Below, piece by piece: positions 1-8,874 of a stretch of DNA of 64,000 nucleotides. The notes beneath the pieces are model-generated. The model had not been told where the DNA came from. It ran no database searches and was given only the letters and a program-made list of their open reading frames with translations. Made by a program: the position numbers and the translations under genes. The DNA is taken from NCBI RefSeq assembly GCF_902506425.1, contig NZ_LR732504.1, positions 124,001 to 188,000 on the forward strand, given 5' to 3'. The number at the start of each line of letters is the position of its first letter. Within the stretch, counting starts at the first letter, position 1. The stretch is from Novosphingobium sp. 9U (lineage in GTDB: Bacteria; Pseudomonadota; Alphaproteobacteria; Sphingomonadales; Sphingomonadaceae).

Positions 1-357
1 GAGCACGTGCGTTCCGACATCTCGGCCACCCTGTTCCTCTCCGACCCCGCGGGTTACGACGGCGGAGAGCTGGTGATCGAGGACATGTTCGGCACCCACA
101 GCGCCAAGCCGGCCGCCGGGCACCTGATCGTCTACCCCGGCAGCAGCCTTCATCGCGTCACGCCGGTGACGCGCGGCGTGCGCTATGCCGCGTTCTTCTG
201 GGTGCAGAGCTTCGTCGCTTCGGCAGAGCAGCGCCGGCTGCTGTTCGACCTCGACGGCGCGATCCAGTCAGTCGCGACCGACCATCCCGAGCACACCTCG
301 ATCGATACCCTGACGCAAGTCTACCACAACCTCCTGCGCCAGTGGTCGCAGACGTGA
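1..357 (+). CDS. PKHD-type Fe(II)/2-oxoglutarate dioxygenase (PiuC/YbiX family), C-terminal part
   Basis: The reading frame is open at the left edge, so only about the last 118 residues are present. They match the end of the PiuC/YbiX family: [13 protein letters not shown], then GGELVIED, then the distal iron-ligand His in [10 protein letters not shown] and the 2-oxoglutarate-binding Arg just after it. Family members are cytoplasmic and are often found beside TonB-dependent receptors; any receptor would lie outside this window. The 3' end overlaps the next gene, which suggests an operon. The substrate is not known. Confidence 0.88.
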   Translation, partial: EHVRSDISATLFLSDPAGYDGGELVIEDMFGTHSAKPAAGHLIVYPGSSLHRVTPVTRGVRYAAFFWVQSFVASAEQRRLLFDLDGAIQSVATDHPEHTSIDTLTQVYHNLLRQWSQT

Positions 358-1469
358 CCCTGCCGCCGCACCCCGGCGTGCCGCCCGGCATCGCCACTCT
401 GGCGGACTACGAGACGGCGGCGCAGGCACATCTGGAACCGAAAGTCTGGCGCCACATCCAGGAAGGCGCCGGAACAGAGCGGAGCCTGGCGGAGAACCGC
501 GCGGCCTTCGCGCGCTGGGGCTTCCTGCCGCGTGCGCTGGCCGACTTGCGTGGCGGCGGCACGGGGCTGACGCTGTTCGGCCATCGCCACGCCGCGCCCC
601 TCCTGCTCGCACCAATGGCGTACCAGCGCCTGGCGCACCCAGACGGCGAGCTCGCCGTGGTGCGTGCCGCTGCCGCGCTGGAGACCGGCATGGTGGTGAG
701 CACGCTCGCCAGCATGACGCTGGAGCAGGTCGCCGATGCTGGGAGAGAGGCCGCGGCAGCGCTCGGCAAACCGTCTCCGCCGCTGTGGTTTCAGCTCTAC
801 CTACAACCCGATCGGCAGGACTCGCTTGCACTGGTCCGGCGGGCGGAAGCGTCCGGCTACGAAGCGATCGTGCTGACCGTGGATGCCGCGATCAAGCCTG
901 CAGGCATCACGCTTCCCGCCGGCGTTGAGGCCGCGAACCTGATGGGCATGCACCGCATCCGGCACACCGCGGTTCCTGGCGGCGGCATCGTGCTGGGCAC
1001 GCCGCTGGCAGACACTGCGCCGCGCTGGGAAGACCTGGAATGGCTGCGCAGCGAGACGCGCCTGCCACTGCTCGTGAAGGGCATGCTGCTAGGCGGTGAC
1101 GCAGCGCAAGCCGTGGGATGCGGCGCCGATGGGCTGATCATTTCCAATCATGGCGGGCGCGTGCTCGATGGCGTGCCCAGCGCGCTCGACATGCTCGGCG
1201 CTGTCGCGGATGCGACCGGGGCCCGCGTGCCGCTGCTGATGGACGGCGGCGTGCGCACCGGCTCCGATGTGGTCAAGGCGCTGGCGCTAGGCGCCTCGGC
1301 CGTGCTGCTCGGCCGTCCGCAGATGCATGCCCTGGCGGTCGCCGGCATGGCCGGTGTCGCCCACGCCATTCACCTGCTGCGAACCGAGCTGGAGGCGACT
1401 ATGGCGCAGCTCGGCTGCGGAACGCTGGATGCGATCAGCTCCGAGCGGCTGTGGGCGTTCGACGGCTGA
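342..1469 (+). CDS. FMN-dependent alpha-hydroxy-acid oxidase/dehydrogenase (LldD/lactate oxidase family)
   Basis: A TIM-barrel flavoenzyme that oxidises an L-2-hydroxy acid to the 2-oxo acid. The catalytic block SNHGGR (His base, Arg for the substrate carboxylate) is followed by [10 protein letters not shown] and LLGRP, which bind the FMN phosphate. Q-L-Y-L-Q-P and LLVKGM are also present. Length (375 aa) is normal. In the N-terminal helix the residue matching Tyr24 of spinach glycolate oxidase is His38. The GTG at 342 overlaps the upstream gene by 16 bases. An in-frame GTG at 354 would make a 4-base GTGA overlap and is an equally good start. The substrate (lactate, mandelate, other) cannot be told from sequence. 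Confidence 0.88.
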   Translation: MVADVTLPPHPGVPPGIATLADYETAAQAHLEPKVWRHIQEGAGTERSLAENRAAFARWGFLPRALADLRGGGTGLTLFGHRHAAPLLLAPMAYQRLAHPDGELAVVRAAAALETGMVVSTLASMTLEQVADAGREAAAALGKPSPPLWFQLYLQPDRQDSLALVRRAEASGYEAIVLTVDAAIKPAGITLPAGVEAANLMGMHRIRHTAVPGGGIVLGTPLADTAPRWEDLEWLRSETRLPLLVKGMLLGGDAAQAVGCGADGLIISNHGGRVLDGVPSALDMLGAVADATGARVPLLMDGGVRTGSDVVKALALGASAVLLGRPQMHALAVAGMAGVAHAIHLLRTELEATMAQLGCGTLDAISSERLWAFDG

Positions 1470-1484
1470 CGCACGGAGGATCGG

Positions 1485-2516
1485 ATGCTGGAAGACCTGA
1501 ACGCTCGACTGAGCCAATACGGGCGCTACCCGCTCCTGGAGGGGCCGACGCCGATCCAGCGCCTGTCGCGCCTGGAGGCCGTGCTGGGCGACGAAGCCGG
1601 CGGTGCCCGGCTCTGGGTCAAGCGCGACGACCTGATGGAGGTTGGCGGCGGCGGCAACAAACTGCGCAAGCTAGAGTTCCTGATCGGCGAGGCGCTCGCA
1701 CAAGGCTGCGACACATTCATCACCACCGGCGGCCTGCAATCAAACCACGCGCGCCAATCCGCCGCTGCAGCGGCGCGGGCCGGCATGGCTTGCGAACTGA
1801 TGCTGGCCGACGTGGTGCCGCGCCACGACCAAGATTATCGGAACAACGGCAACCTGCTCCTCGACCAAATCTTTGGAGCTCGCGTCCATCGCTTGTCTCC
1901 AGGCGCCGCCCCTGTCGCCGCCGCCCAGGCTCGCGCCGACGAGCTTCGTGAGCAAGGCCACAAGGTCTATGTTGTCGGTAATGGAGGATCGTCGCCGCTG
2001 GGTGCATTGGGCTACGCAGCGAGCGCGGCCGAGATCATCGCCTGGGAAGCCACATCGCAGGTCCGGTTCGACACAATCGTGGTACCCAACGGCAGTTCGG
2101 GCACTCACGCCGGACTGGTCGCAGGACTGGCCGCTGCCGACGATGCGCCAGAGCGTGTGCTTTCATACACGGTGCTGGCGCCCTTGCACACTGCGCTCAG
2201 CGACACCCGGCGGCTGGCAAAGGATGCGCTGCACTTGCTCGATCCGGAGCGGCAGATCGCCGATCAAGCGATCATCGTCGACGGCAGTCAGCGGGGCGAG
2301 GCCTATGGCATACCCACCGGAGCCATGCTCGCTGCCGTCCGCACGCTCGCGCGGAGCGAAGGCCTGCTGCTCGACCCGGTCTACAGCGGCAAGGCCTTCG
2401 CCGGCTTCCTGGAGCGCGCACGTTCGGACGCCTGGGCCAATCGTGACGTGCTGTACGTGATGACGGGCGGCACTCCGGGCCTGTTCGCCTACGCGCAGGC
2501 GTTCGTGGGGCAGTAG
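1485..2516 (+). CDS. dcyD: D-cysteine desulfhydrase / ACC deaminase family PLP enzyme
   Basis: A fold-type II PLP enzyme expected to convert D-cysteine to pyruvate, H2S and ammonia. The PLP-lysine segment GGNKLRKLEFL (near residue 60) is followed by TTGGLQSNHARQ, the phosphate-binding run PNGSSGTHAGL and LLDPVYSGKAFAG, all as in E. coli DcyD. Length 343 aa is normal. A GGAGG ribosome site lies at about 1476-1480, and the gene starts 15 bases after the oxidase gene, so the two are probably co-transcribed. Separating D-cysteine desulfhydrase from ACC deaminase needs phylogeny; the match to DcyD looks closer by eye. Confidence 0.85.
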   Translation: MLEDLNARLSQYGRYPLLEGPTPIQRLSRLEAVLGDEAGGARLWVKRDDLMEVGGGGNKLRKLEFLIGEALAQGCDTFITTGGLQSNHARQSAAAAARAGMACELMLADVVPRHDQDYRNNGNLLLDQIFGARVHRLSPGAAPVAAAQARADELREQGHKVYVVGNGGSSPLGALGYAASAAEIIAWEATSQVRFDTIVVPNGSSGTHAGLVAGLAAADDAPERVLSYTVLAPLHTALSDTRRLAKDALHLLDPERQIADQAIIVDGSQRGEAYGIPTGAMLAAVRTLARSEGLLLDPVYSGKAFAGFLERARSDAWANRDVLYVMTGGTPGLFAYAQAFVGQ

Positions 2517-2525
2517 CGCCTCACG

Positions 2526-3392
2526 TCAGCCCTCGTCGAGCATCCGCTTGACCTCGGCGAGGTAGTCGATGTGCGCATCGATGTCGTTGCCAAGGCCCTT
2601 GTTCATCGATTGAACCGTGCCGTGGGTGCCGCCCGCATCGCACCAAAGCTTGAGGTGGTCGGCCGCCTCCTGCTGGTTGCGCGCGAAGATCGCCAGGAGA
2701 TCGCGACCGAAGCCGTCCTCCTCGCGGCCAGCCTCGCGCAAGTGGTGGCGCACCCGGCTCCACGCTTCCACCGCCCCTTCCCCGGGTGCGGCGAAGACGA
2801 AGCCATCGCCGATGCGAGCCCCGCGCTCGTAGGCCGGTTCCGAGTGCCCGCCGAGCCACAGCGGGATCGCGCGGTGTGGGCGCGGGTTGATACCGGCGCG
2901 GTCTATACGGTCGAAGCGGCCCTGGAAGTCGACCACCGGTGTCGTCCACAGCTGGCGCAGCAGGTCCACCTGCTCCTCGATCCGCTTGGCCCGCGTCTTG
3001 AAGTCCTGGCCGAGCGCTTCGTACTCGACGTAGTTCCAGCCGATCCCGATTCCCAGGCGCAGCCGCTTGTCGGAGAACAAATCGACGTCTGCCGCCTGCT
3101 GCGCGACTAGCGCGGTCTGGCGCTGCGGCAGGACCAGCACGCCCGTCGCGAACTCGAGGTTCGTGGTGATGGCGGCTGCAAAGCTGAACAGCGTGAACGG
3201 ATCGTGGAAGCTGTCCTTGTCGGTATAAGGTCCCGTCAGCTTGGGTTCGCGCCCTTCGTGCGGGCACTTCACCACGTGGTCGTAGGCCATCATGTGCGCA
3301 AAGCCGAGTTCTTCGGCCGCGCTGCAGAACTTGCGGATTGCCTGCGGATCGCCCGCGACTTCGGTGGTGGGGTAAGCAGCGCCGATCTTCAT
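2526..3392 (-). CDS. LLM-class (luciferase-like) flavin-dependent oxidoreductase, TIGR03619-like
   Basis: 288 aa. Bacterial-luciferase-like barrel of the F420/FMN type: N-terminal KIGAAYPTTEV, LEFATGVLVLPQRQ, the segment RLGIGIGWNYVEYEALGQDFKTR typical of TIGR03619 proteins (quoted here only as a landmark near residue 115), and IPLWLGGHSEPAYERGAR. It lies 14 bases downstream of the EthD-domain gene on the same strand, so they probably form a two-gene unit. Sphingomonads often have such enzymes in degradation pathways, but no substrate can be assigned. Whether the cofactor is F420 or FMN is not visible. Confidence 0.82.
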   Translation of the reverse strand: MKIGAAYPTTEVAGDPQAIRKFCSAAEELGFAHMMAYDHVVKCPHEGREPKLTGPYTDKDSFHDPFTLFSFAAAITTNLEFATGVLVLPQRQTALVAQQAADVDLFSDKRLRLGIGIGWNYVEYEALGQDFKTRAKRIEEQVDLLRQLWTTPVVDFQGRFDRIDRAGINPRPHRAIPLWLGGHSEPAYERGARIGDGFVFAAPGEGAVEAWSRVRHHLREAGREEDGFGRDLLAIFARNQQEAADHLKLWCDAGGTHGTVQSMNKGLGNDIDAHIDYLAEVKRMLDEG

Positions 3393-3406
3393 GGGTTCGC
3401 TCTCGA

Positions 3407-3811
3407 TCAGGATTTCAGTGCCGCGCGAACGGCATCGAGGTCGGTGTCGTGCTCGACGACTGTCAGGATCCGGAACGAGGAGCGGTCGAACAGCTGCTCC
3501 TCGTCAGCGACGATCTCGGGCGGCATCAGCGAACTGGTGAGATAGGCCAGCGTGCCCCGGAACGTTGCCTCGTCGTCGAACCACAGCTCGGTGATCACAT
3601 CGTAGGGCAGTTCCCCCGGCTCGCCGGTCTCGGGGTGCGGATGCGCGTCCAGGTAGCGCCGCACGTAGCGGCTGAGCATGCCCGACGACCTGGCGGCCAG
3701 CGGCGCGTGGTGCGTCTCGTAGTACTCACGGAAAGCTTCGACCGACATGCCCGGCTTGCGCTTCATCGGCAGCAGGATCTTGTACGTCGTCGCGGCCCTG
3801 GCGTCGGGCAT
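3407..3811 (-). CDS. EthD-domain (ABM-like) protein
   Basis: 134 aa from an ATG at 3811 that has a GAGGAG ribosome site nine bases upstream; the frame is open further upstream but without a site. The EthD signature is clear: KRKPGMSVEAFREYYETHHAPL near residues 16-36, then YDVITELWFDD near residue 72. EthD proteins are small dimeric alpha/beta barrels linked to oxidative degradation, and their exact role is mostly unknown. It is transcribed just ahead of the LLM oxidoreductase gene. I infer that the two act in the same pathway. Confidence 0.8.
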   Translation of the reverse strand: MPDARAATTYKILLPMKRKPGMSVEAFREYYETHHAPLAARSSGMLSRYVRRYLDAHPHPETGEPGELPYDVITELWFDDEATFRGTLAYLTSSLMPPEIVADEEQLFDRSSFRILTVVEHDTDLDAVRAALKS

Positions 3812-3978
3812 GGTCTGGCTCCTCTCGCTCGTTATCGCATGGGGCATAGCGCGCATGCAGGGGATAAGCACCACCGCGTACAAAGGACGAGCAGGCACGG
3901 GACTGGATCGGACCGGCGGCTCGGGCTAGACAAAGGCCCAAGTCGTCAAGAATTCCTGTGTGTGGAGCACCTTAGAAC

Positions 3979-6660
3979 ATGCGTTCAGCCTTCCGTCCGT
4001 TTGCCACCGCTTCCGCCGTGATCGCCCTGGCGGTGTCGCTGCCGGCGCTTGCCGCTCCCGCGAGCACGCCGGCGCCCGCACTTGCAGCGCTGCCCGAGAC
4101 GGTACCGAGCGACCTGCCGCGCACGGCCCGCCCCACGCATTACCGCATCGAAGTCACGCCGGACGCCAAGGCATTGAGCTTCAACGGTAAGGTCGCCGTA
4201 GACTTGGTGGTGTTCACGGCAACGGACGCCCTGACGTTGCACGGCAACGGCCTCAAGGTCGCTTCGGCGCAGCTCGTCGCCCAGGATGGCAAGAAAACGG
4301 CGCTGACCGCCTCGACCGACGAGAAGGCGCAGCAGCTGCGCTTTAACGCGCCATCGCAGATCAAGCCGGGCACTTATCGCCTCGACATCGCGTACTCCGG
4401 CACCATCGGCACGCAGCCTTCGGGCCTCTTCGCGCTCGACTACCCCGACAAGCGCACCGGCAAGGACACGCGCGCGCTGTTCACCCAGTTCGAGGCGCCC
4501 GACGCACGCCGCTTCGTGCCCAGCTTCGACGAGCCCAGCTACAAGGCGACCTTCGACCTCTCCGCTGTCGTCCCCGCCGGCCAGATGGCGCTAAGCAACA
4601 TGCCGGTCTCGCGCGAGGAGAAGCTTGCCGGCAACCTCAAGCGCGTGACCTTCGCCACCACGCCCAAGATGAGCTCGTACCTGCTGTTCTTCGGTGTCGG
4701 CGACTTCGAGCGCGCGGCAAAGATGGCGGCTGACGGGGTCGAGGTCGGCATCGTCTCGCCCGCCGGCAGCGGCACGCAGGCCGAGTACGCGCGCGATGGC
4801 CTGGCGCAGATCCTGCCGTGGTTCGACGACTACTTCGGCGTCAAGTTCCCCCTGCCCAAGCTCGACAACATCGCCGCACCCGGCAGCTCGCAGTTCTTCG
4901 GGGCGATGGAGAACTGGGGCGCGATCATGACCTTCGAGCGCATCCTGCTGCTCGATCCCGCGACCACCAGCCCCGAAGGCATGCAGGACATCTACAGCAC
5001 CCAGGCGCACGAGACCGCACACCAGTGGTTCGGCGACCTAGTGACGATGGCCTGGTGGGACGACATCTGGCTGAACGAAGGCTTCGCCAGCTGGGCGGCC
5101 GACAAGATCACCGACCACTTCCACCCTGAGTGGAACTATCGCCTCAACGCCATCGACGGCCGCGAGGCGGCGATGTCGCTCGACGCGCTGCCGACGACCC
5201 ACCCGATCGTGCAGACGATCCGCACCGTGTCGGAGATGGAGCAGGCCTTCGACGCGATCACGTACCAGAAGGGCCAGGCGACGATCGCCATGCTCGAGGA
5301 CTACGCCGGTGCCGATACCTGGCGCGCCGGCATTCGCGCCTACATGGCGAAGCACGCCTACGCCAACACGCAAAGTCAGGACCTGTGGGCGGCAATCGAA
5401 GGCGCGGGCGGCAAGGACGTAAACTTGATCGCCGAGGCGTTCACCCGCACCCCGGGCGTGCCACTGCTGCGCGTCAGTTCGATCACGTGTCAGAGCGGCA
5501 AGACCCGGCTCAGCCTGGCGCAAGACGCCTTCTCGCTCGATCCCGCCGACCGTGGCGGGCAAAAGCCGACCTGGCCGCTGCCGCTGCTGGTGCGCGTGGG
5601 CGATGCGACGCCTGCGAGGCACCTGATGAGCACCAAGACGGACAGCGTCGTGCTACCGGGCTGCGGGCCCGTGCTCGTGAACAGCGGACAGCTGGGTTAC
5701 TATCGCACGCTCTACGACACCGCCTCGCTGCAGAAGCTGGTCGCGAACTTCGCCAAACTAGCGCCGATCGATCAGTATGGCCTGCTGCGCGACAACCTCT
5801 CGCTCTCCATGGCAGGCTACCAGGACATGGCCGCTGGCCTGTCGCTGCTGTCGGCCGTGCCCGCCACCGCCGACGCGACGCTGACGGACAACGTGGTGGG
5901 TCAGTGGCAGACGGTCTACGACCTGCTCGACAAGGGCACGGCGCAGCAGCAGCTCGGTGGATTGATCTCGCGCACATGGTCGCCGCGCCTGCAGAAACTC
6001 GGCTTCGACCCGGTCGCCGGCGAGCCGCTGACCGACACCAAGCTGCGCGCGCAGCTGATCCGCACCCTGGGCGCAACGGGCGATGCCAAGGTCGTCGCCG
6101 AGGCACGGCGCAGGTTGCAGGGCCTCGCCACCAACCCGGCCGCGCTCAACGGTCCGCTCAAGCGCACCTGGCTCGATGTCGCAGCGGCGAATGCCACGGA
6201 GTCGGATTGGGAGCTGCTCCGCCAGCAGGCAGCCAAGGCCAGCGGTGTCGTCGATCGGCAGCTATACTACAGCAGCCTGGGTGCCGCGCGCGACGAGGCA
6301 CTCGCGACCAAGACGCTGGCGCTGGCGATCTCGGGCACGCCCGACGCAACCAGCGGCTCGCAGATGATCACGTCGGTGTCGCGCGAGCATCCCGAACTGG
6401 CGTTCGACTTCGTGCGCTCGCATCAGGCCGAGGTGGACAAGCTGGTCGAGCATGCCGGCCGCCCGCGCTTCATCGCCCGCCTGGTGGCCGCGAGCACCGA
6501 GCCCGCCATGATGGGCAAGCTGCAGGCCTATGCCGCCAGACTGCCGGCGGACGAGGCCAAGCCGGTGATCCAGGCGCAGACCGGCCTGAAGCAGCGCCTC
6601 GCCAATCGGCCGACCCAGCGGGCGCAGCTCGCCGCTTGGTTGAAGACGCAGGGGAAGTAA
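3979..6660 (+). CDS. M1 family zinc aminopeptidase, exported (PepN/ERAP type)
   Basis: 893 aa. An N-terminal signal peptide (hydrophobic run ending LPALAAPA near residue 26) directs it to the periplasm. The substrate-recognition motif GAMEN is at residues 308-312. The zinc site HExxH-x18-E is intact: H344, E345, H348 and E367, in HETAHQ...LNEGFA. Catalytic Tyr is expected in the ITYQKGQ segment. The long C-terminal helical domain matches ERAP-like M1 enzymes. It stands alone, transcribed away from the EthD/LLM pair. Role: trimming N-terminal residues from imported peptides. Confidence 0.93.
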   Translation: MRSAFRPFATASAVIALAVSLPALAAPASTPAPALAALPETVPSDLPRTARPTHYRIEVTPDAKALSFNGKVAVDLVVFTATDALTLHGNGLKVASAQLVAQDGKKTALTASTDEKAQQLRFNAPSQIKPGTYRLDIAYSGTIGTQPSGLFALDYPDKRTGKDTRALFTQFEAPDARRFVPSFDEPSYKATFDLSAVVPAGQMALSNMPVSREEKLAGNLKRVTFATTPKMSSYLLFFGVGDFERAAKMAADGVEVGIVSPAGSGTQAEYARDGLAQILPWFDDYFGVKFPLPKLDNIAAPGSSQFFGAMENWGAIMTFERILLLDPATTSPEGMQDIYSTQAHETAHQWFGDLVTMAWWDDIWLNEGFASWAADKITDHFHPEWNYRLNAIDGREAAMSLDALPTTHPIVQTIRTVSEMEQAFDAITYQKGQATIAMLEDYAGADTWRAGIRAYMAKHAYANTQSQDLWAAIEGAGGKDVNLIAEAFTRTPGVPLLRVSSITCQSGKTRLSLAQDAFSLDPADRGGQKPTWPLPLLVRVGDATPARHLMSTKTDSVVLPGCGPVLVNSGQLGYYRTLYDTASLQKLVANFAKLAPIDQYGLLRDNLSLSMAGYQDMAAGLSLLSAVPATADATLTDNVVGQWQTVYDLLDKGTAQQQLGGLISRTWSPRLQKLGFDPVAGEPLTDTKLRAQLIRTLGATGDAKVVAEARRRLQGLATNPAALNGPLKRTWLDVAAANATESDWELLRQQAAKASGVVDRQLYYSSLGAARDEALATKTLALAISGTPDATSGSQMITSVSREHPELAFDFVRSHQAEVDKLVEHAGRPRFIARLVAASTEPAMMGKLQAYAARLPADEAKPVIQAQTGLKQRLANRPTQRAQLAAWLKTQGK

Positions 6661-6672
6661 GAGCGCATCGGC

Positions 6673-6784
6673 CTTCGACAGGCTCAGGCCAAGCGGTGCG
6701 GGAGTAAACCTGAGGGTGAGCAGACAAAGGCAGTCAGCCGCTCACCCGCCACCGCCTATGCCGAGCTTGTCGAAGCATGCCAGC
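6673..6784. repeat. Short inverted-repeat element, family A (CTTCGACA-GCTC ends)
   Basis: Two imperfect inverted arms of about 26 bases (6673-6698 and 6750-6775), each beginning with CTTCGACA and A/G-GCTC, enclose a shorter inner inverted pair GGTGAGC/GCTCACC. The right arm continues into GCATGCCAGCC. The same ends occur at 51359-51477 and 56610-56792. It sits between the converging M1 peptidase and metallo-beta-lactamase genes, so it may also help end transcription, although no T-run is seen. Confidence 0.7.
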
Positions 6785-6804
6785 CGAGGGCGCGGCCTTG
6801 TCGG

Positions 6805-7698
6805 TCACCGCCCGGCCTCCTCCCGCAGCCGCTTGTCGAGAAGCGCCTCGTGCTTGTCCGCATAAGCCTTGCATGCCGCGGGATCGCGGAACGGGTTCGG
6901 CCTGGCTCCTGCACGCAAGGCCGCAAGCTTGCGGTCGCCGCCCGATTGGTCCGGGTGCGCGCTGAGCAGGATGTCGCATGGCAGCTGGCGAAAGCGCGCG
7001 AATGTGCGGCGGAACATCGAGACGCGTTCGGGATGATCGGAGAACCGCCAGCTGTCCGAGGAGATCGGATTGAGGCTGGAGGCGAAGAGCACGGTGGCGC
7101 AGGCCTTCCCCTCGCACGCTTGCCACTGCCAGCTCGTGCTACCTTCCGTATGGCCGGGTGTGGCGACGGCGGTCACGGTGACGTTCCCCAGACGGATCCG
7201 CTCACCATCGCGAACCGCGCGCACCGTCTTCACCGCCGGGAATGTCGCGAGGTCCGCCGCTTGCGGATCGGCGGCGTCCCGGCCGCCGTTGCGCAGCACC
7301 GGCGCGGCCTGAGCGCCCGCCAGAACCGTCGCACCGCTGTCGCGTGCCAGTGCGGCCAGGCCGCCGGCATGATCCCAGTGCGGCTCGGTCGAGAGGATCA
7401 GCTTCACGTCGCGGATCGACAGGCCCACCTTGCGCAGGTTGGCTTCGATCTGTGGCACGGCCTGCGGGACGGCGCCATCGATCAGGATCAGCCCTGCATC
7501 GGTGCGAATTACCGCCACCGTGAGACCACCGAAACCGACGAGGTAGGTGTTGCCGAATAAGCGCGTCGGCACTTGCGGAGCGAGCCAGCGCTTTGCGTAT
7601 TCGGGCGAGATCGGCCGCAGCAGGAGATCGTCCGCAGGTGCGGTGGCCGCCAGGCTCATCGCAGCCACACTGATGGCTGTCGCCCATTTCATGATCAT
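6805..7698 (-). CDS. Subclass B3 metallo-beta-lactamase, Glu116 (B3-E) variant
   Basis: 297 aa from ATG 7698, with GGGAG seven bases upstream; the first 21 residues of the longer frame are not part of the signal peptide. A signal peptide (MIMKWATAISVAAMSLAATAPA) exports it. It has the B3 layout: EPHWDH at residues 105-110, GHTEGS with H183, FASSLNP, and SAHPDQSG with H248. The first residue of the usual HxHxDH motif is Glu105 (codon 7384-7386), so zinc site 1 would be Glu105/His107/His183 and site 2 Asp109/His110/His248. B3 enzymes with Glu at BBL position 116 are known, for example SIE-1 of Sphingobium indicum. They hydrolyse beta-lactams. The gene is divergent from an AmpR-type regulator. 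Confidence 0.87.
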   Translation of the reverse strand: MIMKWATAISVAAMSLAATAPADDLLLRPISPEYAKRWLAPQVPTRLFGNTYLVGFGGLTVAVIRTDAGLILIDGAVPQAVPQIEANLRKVGLSIRDVKLILSTEPHWDHAGGLAALARDSGATVLAGAQAAPVLRNGGRDAADPQAADLATFPAVKTVRAVRDGERIRLGNVTVTAVATPGHTEGSTSWQWQACEGKACATVLFASSLNPISSDSWRFSDHPERVSMFRRTFARFRQLPCDILLSAHPDQSGGDRKLAALRAGARPNPFRDPAACKAYADKHEALLDKRLREEAGR

Positions 7699-7803
7699 GC
7701 TCCGGCTCCCAAGACTTTGATGCCGGCACCTTGGCCACGCCTGTCGACCAGCACAAAGCATTCATTCTCGACTGAGCCATCAGCTGATCTTATGGATTGA
7801 GAG
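7699..7803. promoter_or_regulatory. bla/ampR divergent intergenic region with a 10-bp palindrome
   Basis: The 105 bases between the two divergent starts must hold both promoters. A perfect palindrome ATCAGCTGAT lies at 7779-7788, 16 bases before the ampR start, where an autoregulatory LysR-type site would be expected. Several T-N11-A pairs can be found, but they are too degenerate to place the AmpR site for sure. The operator assignment is an inference from gene order. Confidence 0.5.
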
Positions 7804-8679
7804 ATGGACCGTGCGCAGATCCCGCTCAATGCCCTGCGCGCGTTCGAAGCTGCCGCGCGGCACCTGTCGTTCACTCGCGCCGGCGCCGAGCTGTGCGTCA
7901 GCCAGGGCGCTGTAAGCCAGCAGGTCGCAGCGCTCGAGGCAAGGCTGCGAACAGCGCTGTTCCGTCGCCTTCCGCGTGGCCTGGCGCTCACCGACGAGGG
8001 CCGGGCCTTGTTCCCGGTGGTCGCCGATGCGCTCGACCGGGTGGGCGGCCTGCTTGCCCGGATCGAAGCCGGCCAGCCACGTGAGGTGCTGTCGCTCGGC
8101 GTCGTGGGCACATTCGCCAGCGGGTGGCTGCTGACGCGGCTTCGGGACTTCGAGCGAGCCTGCCCGCAGGTGGACCTGCGCCTTTCCACCAACAACAACC
8201 GCGTCGACATCGCCGGCGAGGGCCTGGACATGGCCATCCGCTTCGGCGGGGGCGCCTGGCACGGAACCCATGCGGAGCCGATCCTCAATGCACCGCTCAC
8301 CCCACTGTGCACGCCCGAGATCGCGACACGCCTCTCCGATCCCACGCTGCTGGGCCGAGAGCTGCTGCTGCGCTCATACCGAAGCGAGGAGTGGCCGGCA
8401 TGGTTCAGGGCCGCCAACCTGCCCTGTCCGCCCCTGCGGGGCCCGGTGTTCGACAGCTCGGTGCTGATGGTCGACGCGGCACGCCGTGGCCTCGGGATCG
8501 CGCTGGCGCCCGCCGCGATGTTCGCCGCCGACTTGCGAGCGGGGACCCTGGTACATCCGTTCGCCACCACGATAGAGGCCGGGAGCTACTGGCTCACCCG
8601 CCTGCAATCGCGGGCGGATACGCAGGCTATGGCGCTTTTCCGCACCTGGCTGCTGAACGCGGCGGCAACAGGCGCCTGA
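7804..8679 (+). CDS. ampR: LysR-family regulator, AmpR orthologue
   Basis: 291 aa, typical LysR length. The N-terminal helix-turn-helix (PLNALRAFEAAARHLSFTRA, then VSQGAVSQQV) and the effector domain both follow enterobacterial AmpR closely: EGLDMAIRFGGGAWH near residue 140, PLCTPEIA, LLRSYR-EEW, PVFDSSV and GSYWLTRLQSR near the C terminus. AmpR binds between itself and a divergent bla gene, represses or activates with UDP-muramyl pentapeptide or anhydro-muropeptides, and so links beta-lactamase expression to cell-wall damage. Here the divergent partner is a B3 metallo-enzyme rather than class A or C. GAGAG lies just before the ATG. Confidence 0.88.
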   Translation: MDRAQIPLNALRAFEAAARHLSFTRAGAELCVSQGAVSQQVAALEARLRTALFRRLPRGLALTDEGRALFPVVADALDRVGGLLARIEAGQPREVLSLGVVGTFASGWLLTRLRDFERACPQVDLRLSTNNNRVDIAGEGLDMAIRFGGGAWHGTHAEPILNAPLTPLCTPEIATRLSDPTLLGRELLLRSYRSEEWPAWFRAANLPCPPLRGPVFDSSVLMVDAARRGLGIALAPAAMFAADLRAGTLVHPFATTIEAGSYWLTRLQSRADTQAMALFRTWLLNAAATGA

Positions 8680-8874
8680 CTTGTTTGCAAAGTCTGGCCC
8701 GAACCTTGTCGCAACGTTGCGCATCAGACACAGGCACCGCAGCTACGCCTTCTTAAGCCTTTGCACGCTAACGACCTTTTAGGAAGAGCGCGGCGGAGGG
8801 CGCCAATCGTCCGACGCTGCGCTGTCCAGCGCGAGACGCGCACAGGCGATCCTGGAAGGGCTGAGTTGGCACAG

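Noticed and set aside
5130..6707. 525-codon frame overlapping the M1 aminopeptidase in another frame
   Set aside because: Arg-rich shadow of the peptidase reading frame; no motif and no start signal.
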